Origin: Fimbriimonadaceae bacterium
GTDB taxonomy: Bacteria; Armatimonadota; Fimbriimonadia; Fimbriimonadales; Fimbriimonadaceae
Reading direction: 5' to 3'
Assembly: GCA_019638775.1 (NCBI GenBank)
Contig: JAHBTD010000002.1
Span: 1,054,001-1,118,000 of the forward strand
Length of the DNA stretch: 64,000 nt
The stretch's first letter is position 1, and each line of letters opens with the position of its first letter. Shown here piece after piece: positions 16,199 through 25,163 of this stretch. The position numbers and the translations under genes were made by a program. The notes below the pieces were generated by a model that made no database searches, was not told the origin of the DNA, and saw only the letters and a list, made by a program, of their open reading frames with translations.

Positions 16199-17365
16199 AT
16201 GCTTTGGGAGTTGGCTCATGCGGAATTCGAGCGTGAATTCGGCGAAGAGCCCGAGATCATCGTGGCCGCTCCAGGTCGCGTCAACCTCATCGGTGAGCAT
16301 ACTGACTACAACGACGGATTCGTCTTTCCAGCCGCTATCGATCGGTACGTCGTCGCCGCGATTGGTCTGACAAAAGGTCCAACAAGGCTTTACTCCACCA
16401 CAATCGACAAGCGAACCACATTCGACGTCAACCAGCTAAAGAAGGGATCAGTCTATGGATGGGGCGGTTATGTCGCCGGAGTCGCCTGGGCGATGCAGCA
16501 AGAGGGCGCTGAAGATTTGCCCAACCTCAATGCTCTTGTCATGAGCGATGTCCCACGCGGGGCTGGTGTGAGCAGCAGCGCCGCAATTGAGCTTGCGTTT
16601 GGTGTGGCATGGAACACCTTGGCCCGGCTTGATCTCAATGAGGCGGAGCTTGCCCTAATCGGACAGTTTGCGGAGAACCGCTACGTTGGTCTGAACTGTG
16701 GCATCATGGACCAGCTTGCCAGCGCATTAGGAAGGCGCGATCAGGCGATGTTCATCGACACGAAGACCCTCGACATTGAGTATGGCCCTTTGCCGGAAGG
16801 CATCCAGATCGTTATTTGCAATACCGGGGCTTCTCGCTCCCTCGCTAGCTCGAAGTACAACGAAAGACGGTCGGAGTGCGAAATGGCAGCCTCTGTGTTG
16901 GGAGTCAGAAGCCTCCGCGAAGCTACCATGCAGTCTATCGAGAGGATGAAGGACAAGCTTGGAGACACGGTTTATCGAAGAGCAAAACATGTAATCACCG
17001 AGAACCAGCGTTGTCTTGACTTCGTTACCGCCCTTAGGGCAGGAGACAATGAAAAGGTTGGCGAGCTGATGCGTCAGAGCCATATCAGCCTGCGAGACGA
17101 CTATGAAGTGAGCGGGCCGGAATTGAATGCTATGGCAGAGGAGTGCTGGAAGTCTTCCGAGTGTATTGGCGCACGACTGACGGGCGCTGGTTTTGGCGGA
17201 GCTTGTGTCGCCCTTGTGCGCAGCTCGGGAGTCAGCTCGTTCATCAATCAAGTAGAAGCTCGATTCCGCGCCCAATGTCGAACTGAGCCTCAGTTCTTCT
17301 CGTGCGAGGCCGCCGATGGAGCCAGGGTGGTCTGGGAACGCGAGCCGGAGCAAGGCCGTAAGTAA
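16199..17365 (+). CDS. galK: Galactokinase
   Basis: The 388-residue protein is a GHMP kinase that phosphorylates galactose at C1. The galactokinase signature PGRVNLIGEHTDYNDG is at about 23-38, the ATP-binding glycine-rich GAGVSSSAA is at about 120, and the C-terminal GARLTGAGFGGACVAL is at about 325. Length is normal. No galT, galE or sugar transporter is in the window, so it stands alone. The leader carries the heptamer array at 16143-16170. Confidence 0.96.
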   Translation: MLWELAHAEFEREFGEEPEIIVAAPGRVNLIGEHTDYNDGFVFPAAIDRYVVAAIGLTKGPTRLYSTTIDKRTTFDVNQLKKGSVYGWGGYVAGVAWAMQQEGAEDLPNLNALVMSDVPRGAGVSSSAAIELAFGVAWNTLARLDLNEAELALIGQFAENRYVGLNCGIMDQLASALGRRDQAMFIDTKTLDIEYGPLPEGIQIVICNTGASRSLASSKYNERRSECEMAASVLGVRSLREATMQSIERMKDKLGDTVYRRAKHVITENQRCLDFVTALRAGDNEKVGELMRQSHISLRDDYEVSGPELNAMAEECWKSSECIGARLTGAGFGGACVALVRSSGVSSFINQVEARFRAQCRTEPQFFSCEAADGARVVWEREPEQGRK

Positions 17366-17618
17366 CAGACCGGGAACCCGGCTGGTAAATTTACGGTCAT
17401 AACAGACGACAATATGTTTTGGGCGGCTCAAAGAACGCTGTTGTTTTCTTGACGTCTTGGCCCTAACTTAGAGATATTTTTTGGCTTACGCGCCCCATCT
17501 CACGCAGGAGAAATTGCCGGGATTAAAACTTTCGGCTAGGTCAATCTCAAATGCCGACGACTTCTGTGGAATGTACTTGGTAGGCGGTAAAAGCATAAAT
17601 TCAGAGAGGGGTGGGTGA

Positions 17619-17891
17619 ATGCCAATGGCAAGCACAGCAAGAAGCGAGGTCGCAAAAAAGGGCGTAAGGCTAACCAAGCGTGAAATCGAGGTGTTGAGCC
17701 TCATTGCGCAAGGTCACAGCAGCAAGGAAGCAGCTGACGTCCTGTTCGTGTCAAAACGAACTGTCGATTTCCACCTGGCGAATATCTACGATAAGCTCCA
17801 GGTGAACAACCGAGTTCAGGCCTTCCGCGCGGCAACGCGTTTAGGACTGATTCCGTTTGAGCCTTCGTTCGGGCCAATGCGCACGGACTAA
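17619..17891 (+). CDS. Stand-alone LuxR-type HTH regulator
   Basis: The 90-residue protein is little more than a GerE/LuxR DNA-binding domain: LTKREIEVLSLIAQGHSSKE, followed by the recognition helix region VSKRTVDFHLANIYDKL and NNRVQAFRAA. There is no receiver or ligand domain, so it resembles GerE itself rather than a response regulator. GAGAGGGG sits 7 bases before the ATG at 17619. It is monocistronic, with a terminator directly after it. Target genes cannot be deduced. Confidence 0.9.
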   Translation: MPMASTARSEVAKKGVRLTKREIEVLSLIAQGHSSKEAADVLFVSKRTVDFHLANIYDKLQVNNRVQAFRAATRLGLIPFEPSFGPMRTD

Positions 17892-17914
17892 GGTTCATGT
17901 TCCCGAAAGATGTT

Positions 17915-17949
17915 AGACCGTGTCCCTCGGGGCACGGTCTTCTTTCATT
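17915..17949 (+). terminator. Intrinsic terminator of the LuxR-type gene
   Basis: AGACCGTG (17915-17922) pairs with CACGGTCT (17933-17940), extended inward by CC/GG pairs to a small CTCG loop. The downstream strand is T-rich (TCTTCTTTC). It overlaps the 3' end of the convergent gene that stops at 17945. Confidence 0.8.
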
Positions 17950-18952
17950 TTGGTGGACCGGGTAAGAGCCCATTCTTCTTCGCCCATTCAACGCCGTAGT
18001 TGGCCGGGAGGGGTTTGCCCTGTCTCTTTAGTTTGAGCTTAAGAGTTTTCGCGAGCTCCTTCCAACCCGACTGATCTACAAATCTCGAGCTAGTATCAGC
18101 GAAACATACGCATCGACGACCGTCTGGCCAGGCGTTTGACTCGTAGAACATCACCGTTTTGGACGGGTCTTCAAGGACCACGTGAGAAACCCCGCCAAGC
18201 GAGGTATTGAATAGAATCCTGCCTCCGTTTGGATTTAATGTCGTCCATAAGCTAGTGTTCTTCATGTAGGGATTGGTCACATATTGGGCGGCTGTGGTGG
18301 ACTGGGCATAGGGGAAAACGTCGTCGTAGTCAGCCATGTAGATCATCATCGCCGTACCAACCTGCTTGATATTGCTCAATGTTGCCGTCCGCTTGCCGCT
18401 GAGGTCGGCTTGGGCAGATTGAACCTGCATGGACGCTTCACCTGCTGACCCCGAGCCGCCTAAGAGCTCTAGCAGCCTCTCTTTGGTGAGCTCCGGCAAC
18501 TCACTTGTGACCATCCGGAATTCTGAACTGATTGTGCATAGCCTCAGCACAAAGCTGTCTGGCCCGGGTTTAGTCGTCAAATCCCGCCCCGATAGGTAAT
18601 CAAACTCAAGTTTGTACGCATACACGTAGCCAGGCGTTGCATAGGCTCGTGGAGGTGGGGGATACCAGTACACATCGTCGAACAGGAGGCTCAGAAGGCC
18701 ATACCCACGATTCGAAAACGATGCCAACTCACTCGACATCATTTGCAGGCTCATCATCTGCATCATCTGGTTGTTGTTGCTACCACCGGAAAGCTGAATA
18801 CGAACAGCCTTATAGTCGGGTGGAAGTTCGCTGGGCCTGATCGTGTTCGGCAACGGGGTCTGATCAACCTGGTCAACAGATTGAGCGTGTGCTGTCCCAA
18901 CCAAGCCGAGCACCAGAAGTACGAGGGTGAACGAAGATTTTAACGAAGACAT
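17945..18952 (-). CDS. Signal-peptide protein with pseudopilin-like C-terminal module
   Basis: Starting at 18952, with GGAGG just upstream, the 335-residue protein opens with a clear cleavable signal peptide (MSSLKSSFTLVLLVLGLVGTAHAQ). The middle is Met/Gln-rich (about residues 60-75) and proline-rich (PPPPRAYATPG). From about residue 185 it changes to a segment like the globular part of Armatimonadota prepilins: TATLSNIKQVGTAMMIY, then DYDDVFPYA and a later MFYESNAWPDGRRCVCFAD strand. It lacks the prepilin leader and helix. It is probably periplasmic or outer-membrane associated. An alternative ATG at 18991 would spoil the signal peptide. Confidence 0.75.
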   Translation of the reverse strand: MSSLKSSFTLVLLVLGLVGTAHAQSVDQVDQTPLPNTIRPSELPPDYKAVRIQLSGGSNNNQMMQMMSLQMMSSELASFSNRGYGLLSLLFDDVYWYPPPPRAYATPGYVYAYKLEFDYLSGRDLTTKPGPDSFVLRLCTISSEFRMVTSELPELTKERLLELLGGSGSAGEASMQVQSAQADLSGKRTATLSNIKQVGTAMMIYMADYDDVFPYAQSTTAAQYVTNPYMKNTSLWTTLNPNGGRILFNTSLGGVSHVVLEDPSKTVMFYESNAWPDGRRCVCFADTSSRFVDQSGWKELAKTLKLKLKRQGKPLPANYGVEWAKKNGLLPGPPK

Positions 18953-19032
18953 AGTTCCTCCACAGCTATCGATAAGAGTACTCGTATTCATCGAGTTACG
19001 GAAGAACTAACGATTCTCTCAAGAGATCAGTT

Positions 19033-20682
19033 TCAGAAAGGCCACTTCATATACCGTGCTCCGGGCTGAATGAGGCAAGGATTCGCCGACTTCTGGACGT
19101 CCTTCCAACCGCTAAGCTCATGGCTTACCCTCAATTCAACGGCGGGACGGATTAGCTTAAAGAATCGTGCGGCTTGGCTTGAAACCGGACCGAGAGCTTC
19201 GATGGAAGTAATTGGTTGAGTCTCAGAGCCTCCACCAACAAGAGTCTTCACCGATGCCACCATCGCAGACAGGGCATCCGCCCCGTGCGCACGAGCTTCC
19301 CACCCTTCCGGACCGCCGGGCACAGAGAGGTGCAATAACTGCCCGAAAAACTCCGCGACGGACAGCCCCTGGGCAAGGCACTTTGCCGGTTCTACTTCGA
19401 GCAGGGGAAGCTGAATCGAATCCTGCGAGCCTGGCTCTCCTGGATCGTGGATGCGCAAGACTGCGCCATTAACCTTCACTTCCCAGCGGCCGTACTTTGC
19501 CCACGGTGCAAGCCTCTCCTCAACGTTGTACTCTTCGGGATAGGGCTCCGATAGAGCATGGTCCAGCAGTTCGCGGAAGGTTCTTGTGTTACGCTGCCAG
19601 TCCGGCGTAACCCAGAGGTCGGCGGCATGTGTTGGCTCGGTCCCGGCTTCGTGAGGGTTGGAGATGCCGTCGGTCATCGGGCGCAATTCAGGAGCATAAG
19701 TTCGTCGGGCTTCACCTTTTAGATGCTCCAGCAGAAACGCATAAACCGACTCTCGCACCCGACGACTGTAATCAACAGGAGCGTCAATCACTTCGAGCCT
19801 CAGCGCACTTTCCTTGTTGTGCGACTTATAGAGCCGCTGAAGCTTGTCGTACGTCTTCCTCAGCGCGGAAGGCGTCGATATCGGATCGTGCGTAACACCA
19901 CCAAGGAAAACGGGTGCAGGAGCTCGGACGGCCAAGAGATGCGCGATGTCGCCCACTGCATTCAAATGAGGAACGTTGAGAAGCATTTGCGGAGTCAATT
20001 CCATCTCCTCCAAACTCCCCGCCGCGGCAATCGGCAAGCACGCCTTGAACCTAAAGTCAAGAGCAAAGGCCAAGGCAGCGGCAACTCCGCTATAGCCAAA
20101 CCCCTCAATCGCCACTTGTGTCGAATCCATCTCTGGGCGCCGGTCGGCAACGTCAAGCGCTCGAATAAGGTCCCAAGCATAAACGCCCATCGCTGGCGAA
20201 CCCATACACAGGAGGGGGTCCATAGCGTCCCCCATCGAAGCCCTTTCACCGTCGAAAGACGACTCAAACCATTTGCCAGGAGGATCGACAAGAAGGACGG
20301 CAAAGCCGTAGAGCACGAGGCCGATTGCCTTGGCCTGCACCCACGATTCCGTTTTCCCGAACGCGGGCTCAGTCATCGCTGAGATGACAAGGGGCGATTT
20401 CCCTTCGTTTGCGGGAAGATAGAGGTGTCCGGTGACCATCGTGCCGGGGCGAGATTCAAAGCGGAGCTTCTCGATCCGATAGCCGTCCCTTTCAATCGTT
20501 CCCGTTATTGCCACATTCGGATCGGTTCTCGGAGGCAGCGGATAAAGACTGCAGGCCCGCATCAAGCGGATGATCGCATCCTTTGACCAATCCTTGAGTT
20601 CAGATGCCGATCCGGGCACTCGCTGGTCGGCAAGGTCGCGAAGACGCTTATCAAGCATTCGATTGAACTGGCTTTGCTCCAC
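19033..20682 (-). CDS. Alpha/beta-hydrolase-fold esterase-like protein, nucleophile changed
   Basis: The 549-residue protein resembles large acetyl-xylan-esterase/dienelactone-hydrolase-type enzymes: PLVISAMTEP, GFAVLLVDPPGKW, an 'AWDLIRALDVADRRPEMD' helix, the nucleophile-elbow strand TQVAIEGFGYSG (to residue 199) and a later APVFLGGVTHDP. In active members the elbow reads G-x-S-x-G; here it reads G194-F-G-Y-S-G, so the expected serine is glycine. The usual histidine is also not obvious. It has no signal peptide. It may be a non-catalytic relative or use a shifted serine (S198). It diverges from the GT41 gene with 39 bases between. Confidence 0.75.
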   Translation of the reverse strand: MEQSQFNRMLDKRLRDLADQRVPGSASELKDWSKDAIIRLMRACSLYPLPPRTDPNVAITGTIERDGYRIEKLRFESRPGTMVTGHLYLPANEGKSPLVISAMTEPAFGKTESWVQAKAIGLVLYGFAVLLVDPPGKWFESSFDGERASMGDAMDPLLCMGSPAMGVYAWDLIRALDVADRRPEMDSTQVAIEGFGYSGVAAALAFALDFRFKACLPIAAAGSLEEMELTPQMLLNVPHLNAVGDIAHLLAVRAPAPVFLGGVTHDPISTPSALRKTYDKLQRLYKSHNKESALRLEVIDAPVDYSRRVRESVYAFLLEHLKGEARRTYAPELRPMTDGISNPHEAGTEPTHAADLWVTPDWQRNTRTFRELLDHALSEPYPEEYNVEERLAPWAKYGRWEVKVNGAVLRIHDPGEPGSQDSIQLPLLEVEPAKCLAQGLSVAEFFGQLLHLSVPGGPEGWEARAHGADALSAMVASVKTLVGGGSETQPITSIEALGPVSSQAARFFKLIRPAVELRVSHELSGWKDVQKSANPCLIQPGARYMKWPF

Positions 20683-20721
20683 CCTTCGATCTTATCCGAT
20701 CCGGCTAAACTGGACGGATAG

Positions 20722-23031
20722 ATGTCCTATTCGCGCCCTTTACCCTCGCCATCCTATCAAGAGGCTCAACGCTTACATCAGCGTGGCGATCTTCACGGAG
20801 CGGAGCGAGCCTATAAGCAAGCCATTTCGGAGAATGCGAACGATTCGACAGCGTGGCAGATGCTCGGCGTTTTGTATTACCAACGCAAGATGGCGGAAAG
20901 GGCGTTTGAGTGCTTTGAAAAGTCATTGACGCTTGACCCAGCTAACATCGAAGCCCGCATCAATTTCGCGGTGATGCTTCAGTTTGAGGGCCGGTTGGAA
21001 GAATCGGTCGAAGCGTTTAATGAGGTGCTGCGCCGCGATCCAGTCCATGCAGAAGCCCTGCACATGAAGGGTTTTGTTCTGAATGCCTTAGGGAGAATAG
21101 CCGAGGCCGCAACCGCTTTAAGACTTGCCACGCAGTCCAACGCGCATCACCCAGGAGCATGGTTTCAGCTCGGGAATGCGCTTTCGGCACAAGGTTTGTG
21201 GGAGGAGGCGCTCCCCGCCTTTCGACGGGCGACCGAACTTGATCGCAATAACTTCGAGGCGTGGAATAACCTTGGCAACACCCTCATCCACCTTGGGCAG
21301 ATCGCGGAGGCTGAAGAGGTGTTCAGGCGCGCGCACCAACTCCAACCCAAGCATGGTGAGGTTTTGACAAACTTCGGGGCAACACTCTTACTCAACGGGA
21401 AGACGAACGAAGCAGGGCCTATCTTAGAGGAAGCAACGCAGCTCGCGCCCAAGAGCGCCAAGGCTTGGTTTACGCTAGCCCAGGCCCAAGTCCAGATGAA
21501 GTGGCTCGAAAGGTCGGTTGAGAGCCTTACCAAAACCATCGAGCTTGACCCGAACAATGCAGACGCGATCCGGTTGCAGGCTGTTGTCCTGACCGAACTT
21601 GGTCTCTCAGAGCAGGCTCGCGCTACGCTCGACGACGTCACGCGACGCGGCGGCGAACTCTCTCCGTCGCTCCAAGCGATTCGTGCGTTATGCCTACCGG
21701 TGATCGCCGGCAGCCGCGAAGAGATGGAGGCAGCGCGTGAAAGGGTCCTCCAGGAAACTCGAGTGCTCGCAGAGTCCGGGCTCAAGGTTGCCGATCCCAG
21801 TAGTGAGATCGGGGTCACAGGCTTTTATCTTTCGTACTATCGAGACCGTGAGTCGGAGCATATGAAGGCGATCGCCGAGATGCATTTGGCGCTCTGTCCT
21901 GACCTAAACTGGGAGGCTCCGCACCTTCAAAGGCCGGCCCCAACGAGAAGCCGTATCCGACTCGGCATCTGCTCCGGCTCACTTCACAAGCATTCGGTTG
22001 GGCGGGTCATCGGGCCGATGATTCCCCAACTCGACAAAGAAAAGTTTGAGATTGTGGTGTTTCACACTGGGCAAAAGAAGGATGCCTTTACAGATCGAAT
22101 CGACGCGTTTGCCGACAAGTCAATTCGCCTACCGATGGACCACTTCGCATCACGAAAACTGATTGCCAACGAGGAACTCGATATGCTTTTCTATCCCGAC
22201 ATTGGGATGGACGCACAGACCTACTTCCTCGCCTTCTCACGACTAGCTCCCATCCAATTCACAACTTGGGGACACCCCGTTACGACGGGGATTCCGAGCA
22301 TGGATTACTACTTGTCATCTGAAGCGCTGGAAACACCCGAATCGGACGCGGAATACACCGAAAAGCTCGTGCGGCTTCCCCTCATAAACTCCTATTTCAC
22401 GCCTCCGCCAATCCCAGCAAATCCAAAGAATCGGGCAGAACTTGGCTTGCCGGAGAATAAGAAGTTCTATGGGTGCCCTCAGAGCCTCTTTAAGCTGCAT
22501 CCTGACTTTGACGATGCCGTTGCCAACCTGCTTCGCCGCGACCCAAATGGCGTGGTTGTGTTCGTGGAAGCCCAACAACCGAACCACGGAAAGCTATTGC
22601 GGGAACGGCTCGTACGTTCGCATCCTGACGTATCCGACCGCATCCTTTTCCTGCCGATGATGCCGCTTGACGACTACCTGTCGTTGACGATGGTGTGTGA
22701 TGCCATCCTCGATCCGTTCTATTTTGGCGGTGGAACGACCAGCCTCGAGATTTTTGCGATGGGGCGTCCGATTGTGACAATGCCTGGGCAGCTCCTGAGA
22801 TCAAGGATCACTCGGGCAGAGTATGCGGAGATGGGCTTTACGGAGCTGTTGGCGGATTCCCCAGAGGCTTATGTTGAGATGGCGTATCGACTGGCAAATG
22901 ATCTTGATTGGCAGAAGCATTGCCGGGATCAGATCGTTGAAAAAGCGGCTGTCCTGTTTGAGAGCGACGGCGCGGTGAAACAGCTTGAAGAGTGGGTGTT
23001 GGCGGTTGGAAAAGAGTCTATGTCTTCTTGA
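20722..23031 (+). CDS. TPR-repeat GT41 O-linked GlcNAc transferase-like protein
   Basis: The 769-residue protein has about nine tetratricopeptide repeats (residues 10-330; for example AWNNLGNTLIHLGQIAEAEEVF) followed by a GT41 catalytic region from about 400 to 765. Typical elements are RIRLGICSGSLHKHSVGR, the 'LAPIQFTTWGHPVTTGIPSMDYYL' region, CPQSLFKLHPDFD, and FYFGGGTTSLEIFAMGRPIVTMPG. This matches SPINDLY/OGT relatives that add a sugar to Ser/Thr of cytoplasmic proteins. TPRs choose the protein target. No target is apparent among neighbours. Confidence 0.93.
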   Translation: MSYSRPLPSPSYQEAQRLHQRGDLHGAERAYKQAISENANDSTAWQMLGVLYYQRKMAERAFECFEKSLTLDPANIEARINFAVMLQFEGRLEESVEAFNEVLRRDPVHAEALHMKGFVLNALGRIAEAATALRLATQSNAHHPGAWFQLGNALSAQGLWEEALPAFRRATELDRNNFEAWNNLGNTLIHLGQIAEAEEVFRRAHQLQPKHGEVLTNFGATLLLNGKTNEAGPILEEATQLAPKSAKAWFTLAQAQVQMKWLERSVESLTKTIELDPNNADAIRLQAVVLTELGLSEQARATLDDVTRRGGELSPSLQAIRALCLPVIAGSREEMEAARERVLQETRVLAESGLKVADPSSEIGVTGFYLSYYRDRESEHMKAIAEMHLALCPDLNWEAPHLQRPAPTRSRIRLGICSGSLHKHSVGRVIGPMIPQLDKEKFEIVVFHTGQKKDAFTDRIDAFADKSIRLPMDHFASRKLIANEELDMLFYPDIGMDAQTYFLAFSRLAPIQFTTWGHPVTTGIPSMDYYLSSEALETPESDAEYTEKLVRLPLINSYFTPPPIPANPKNRAELGLPENKKFYGCPQSLFKLHPDFDDAVANLLRRDPNGVVVFVEAQQPNHGKLLRERLVRSHPDVSDRILFLPMMPLDDYLSLTMVCDAILDPFYFGGGTTSLEIFAMGRPIVTMPGQLLRSRITRAEYAEMGFTELLADSPEAYVEMAYRLANDLDWQKHCRDQIVEKAAVLFESDGAVKQLEEWVLAVGKESMSS

Positions 23032-23138
23032 TGAATCGAGCGCTGAAGGGACATTGTCCTCAATGTCCAGTCCTGACCATATATCAGAGTGACTGCCCAC
23101 CACAGAGCAGGCGAGACGCTTGCACCACTGTCGACGAC

Positions 23139-24494
23139 TTACTTCTTCAAATCGATCTGACTGATGTTCCCTTCGTCATCAATCGCCACGAGCCACATCG
23201 TGCTTTTGTCGTCAAGTTTAGATAGCTGATCAGAAAGCTTAAATTGAGCCTCTTTGACCGCCTCCTTGTCGTAATGCACAAAGTACGGGTCCTTGGGTTC
23301 GAAGTGGGCTCCGAAGACCCTTAAACCGTTTGGAGCGGAAACTTTGATGAAGTCGTTTTCGCGATCAAGTGTGATCTTTGGGGCGTCCTTCTCATCAAAG
23401 AGTCCACCCGATTTGCCATCGGCTTGTAGCCAGTGGCTATAGCGAAGGCGAGCGGCGAAGTAGGCATTCCATCGAACCCATTCCTCCTTCTTGTAATTAA
23501 CCGGCTCCGCCTTGCGGTTCGATGGTGGCTCGGTCAGTGTAAACACACGTCCAAAGTGATCGAAGCCACGAGACATCACGCTGTAGGGGTCATTGATGTG
23601 CGGCAAACCCAGCGTGTGACCAAGCTCGTGCAGCCATGCGCCTAGCGTAGTTGAAGCCACCGACCACATCCGCCCTCGACCCGCGCTATCGTCAAGCTGC
23701 CGAGCCGTATCAATCGCCGCTGCATTTGAGAAGCACGGCAATACCTCTTGAAGGTTCTTGGGCCATGTGTAAGTGCATCCACCCGAGAAGACCGCCAGGT
23801 ATCCCCCACCCAGCGCACTTCCTCCCAGAAGCTTCTTTTCTGCCGGGATATAGCGCGTGTATGCCGTGAGCACCAGGTTCTTATCGGTTTCCCCTTTAAT
23901 CCCTTGTCTTCCAAGCCAGCCATAGATGTGCCCCCATGCCGCGTTCGGGTCCATGTCGCGCATCTCCTTGCCCGTCTTATCCAGGCGGCCTTCGCGTACG
24001 CGGAGCTTCCCGCCCTGATCGAAGTCCAGATTAAAGGTCATACGTCCATATCCAGCCTCATTCATCAACTCAGCGCAGACCGATTGCATCAGCTTGGCGG
24101 AGACATCCAGTCTTGCCGCATAGTCGCGCTGGATTACGCCAGCGGCAAACTCGTATCCCATCGGCTCATCACTGCCCACAACCATCCAGACATTGGTTTT
24201 GTAGGGACTTGTCATCGGCTTGTAGTTCAGGCGGATTTTGCTTGCCGTCCCATCTTTGCCCTTGAGCTCAACTTCGTTGTTGCCAGGCTTGAGTTCGACA
24301 AGGCCCACAAAGTTGCCATCGTGGATCTGCGCTTGTACAGCGGGCGTCTTTGCCGTGATATTGCGTACCGCAAGTTCCTGCTCAGACTCTCCACGGAGAA
24401 TCACCAACGGATAGCGCAGAGTTTCGCCATTGGCAGGGCTTGTGAGTATAGGGGCGTTAGGGAGGAGGAGTCCGACAATGACTGCGACAAGCAT
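23139..24494 (-). CDS. Exported metzincin-like zinc protease
   Basis: The 451-residue protein starts with a hydrophobic leader (MLVAVIVGLLLPNAP). The zinc motif is HELGHTLGLPH at 289-299, an HExxHxxGxxH metzincin signature, followed eight residues later by a Met-turn-like SVMSRG (M307). The Ig-like N-terminal part (LRYPLVILRGES...AVQAQIHDGNF) suggests a binding domain. The HELGH..G.PH...MSRGFD arrangement recalls the fungal YIL108W-type putative peptidases. Length and intact ligands suggest an active secreted protease. It lies behind rplI with a terminator between. Confidence 0.85.
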   Translation of the reverse strand: MLVAVIVGLLLPNAPILTSPANGETLRYPLVILRGESEQELAVRNITAKTPAVQAQIHDGNFVGLVELKPGNNEVELKGKDGTASKIRLNYKPMTSPYKTNVWMVVGSDEPMGYEFAAGVIQRDYAARLDVSAKLMQSVCAELMNEAGYGRMTFNLDFDQGGKLRVREGRLDKTGKEMRDMDPNAAWGHIYGWLGRQGIKGETDKNLVLTAYTRYIPAEKKLLGGSALGGGYLAVFSGGCTYTWPKNLQEVLPCFSNAAAIDTARQLDDSAGRGRMWSVASTTLGAWLHELGHTLGLPHINDPYSVMSRGFDHFGRVFTLTEPPSNRKAEPVNYKKEEWVRWNAYFAARLRYSHWLQADGKSGGLFDEKDAPKITLDRENDFIKVSAPNGLRVFGAHFEPKDPYFVHYDKEAVKEAQFKLSDQLSKLDDKSTMWLVAIDDEGNISQIDLKK

Positions 24495-24544
24495 TCAGGG
24501 AGTCTACCGTTCAGAGCCTATTTCTGGAGCCCAAAACGGAACAC

Positions 24545-24579
24545 CAAAAAAAGCCCTTTGTCGATGACAAAGGGCTTTT
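24545..24579 (-). terminator. Intrinsic terminator of the mce-rplI unit
   Basis: GACAAAGGGCTTTT (24566-24579) pairs with AAAAGCCCTTTGTC (24549-24562) around a 3-base loop, and on the minus strand a run of seven T follows. This is a strong intrinsic terminator 20 bases beyond the rplI stop, separating it from the protease gene. Confidence 0.93.
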
Positions 24580-24600
24580 CGATTCTCGAAGAGAAGATTG

Positions 24601-25152
24601 TTACGCTTCGACGGGCTCTTCTGTCGCGGCAGGAGCTTCAGCGGGTGCTTCTTCAGCGCCCTCTGCCTTTGCCTCTTCGGTAGCTTCTTCAGTCTCGACC
24701 GGTGCGGTCGGGTCAAAGACGGTCACCGTGATGAAGGCATCGACTTCACGGTGCAGATCGAGGTGAACCTTGTGATCGCCAAGCCTCTTAATCGGTTCGA
24801 CCATCGCAATCTGCTTCTTGTCGAGTTCGACCTTCAACTCAGACTTGATCATGTCAAGAATGTTGAGAGAGGTGATCGCGCCAAAGAGTTTTCCGGCATC
24901 GCCGACTTTTCCTTCAATTCGGATGGTCTTGCCGTCAAGCTTCTCGAAAAGAGCTTCCGCGCTCGCCTTGGTTTCGGCAAGCTTTGCGGAGATACGGGCC
25001 TGTCGACCCTCAAGCGCTTTGAGCTGGTTGCGGGCCGCGATTGTCGCGTAGCCGCGTGGGAAGAGATAGTTGCGGGCGAAGCCATCGGCCACAGTCACTA
25101 CCGTGCCCTCTTTGCCGACTTTCGGCACCGTCTGCGTCATGATCACTTTCAT
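24601..25152 (-). CDS. rplI: Ribosomal protein bL9
   Basis: The 183-residue protein has the L9 N-domain (VGKEGTVVTVADGFARNYLFPRGYA), the long connecting helix and the C-domain (LFGAITSLNI...IKRLGDHKVHLDLHREVDAFITVTV). L9 binds 23S rRNA near the L1 stalk and helps frame maintenance. Beyond the usual ~150 residues there is an extra Glu/Ala/Pro-rich acidic tail of about 33 residues (EEATEEAKAEGAEE-type). It follows the MCE gene by 11 bases and the usual partners rpsF, ssb and rpsR are absent. Confidence 0.97.
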   Translation of the reverse strand: MKVIMTQTVPKVGKEGTVVTVADGFARNYLFPRGYATIAARNQLKALEGRQARISAKLAETKASAEALFEKLDGKTIRIEGKVGDAGKLFGAITSLNILDMIKSELKVELDKKQIAMVEPIKRLGDHKVHLDLHREVDAFITVTVFDPTAPVETEEATEEAKAEGAEEAPAEAPAATEEPVEA

Positions 25153-25163
25153 CGGTCAAACCT

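Noticed and set aside
23748-24683. 311-codon plus-strand frame over the metzincin gene and rplI terminator
   Set aside because: It runs through a strong terminator and into rplI antisense; no protein-like features.
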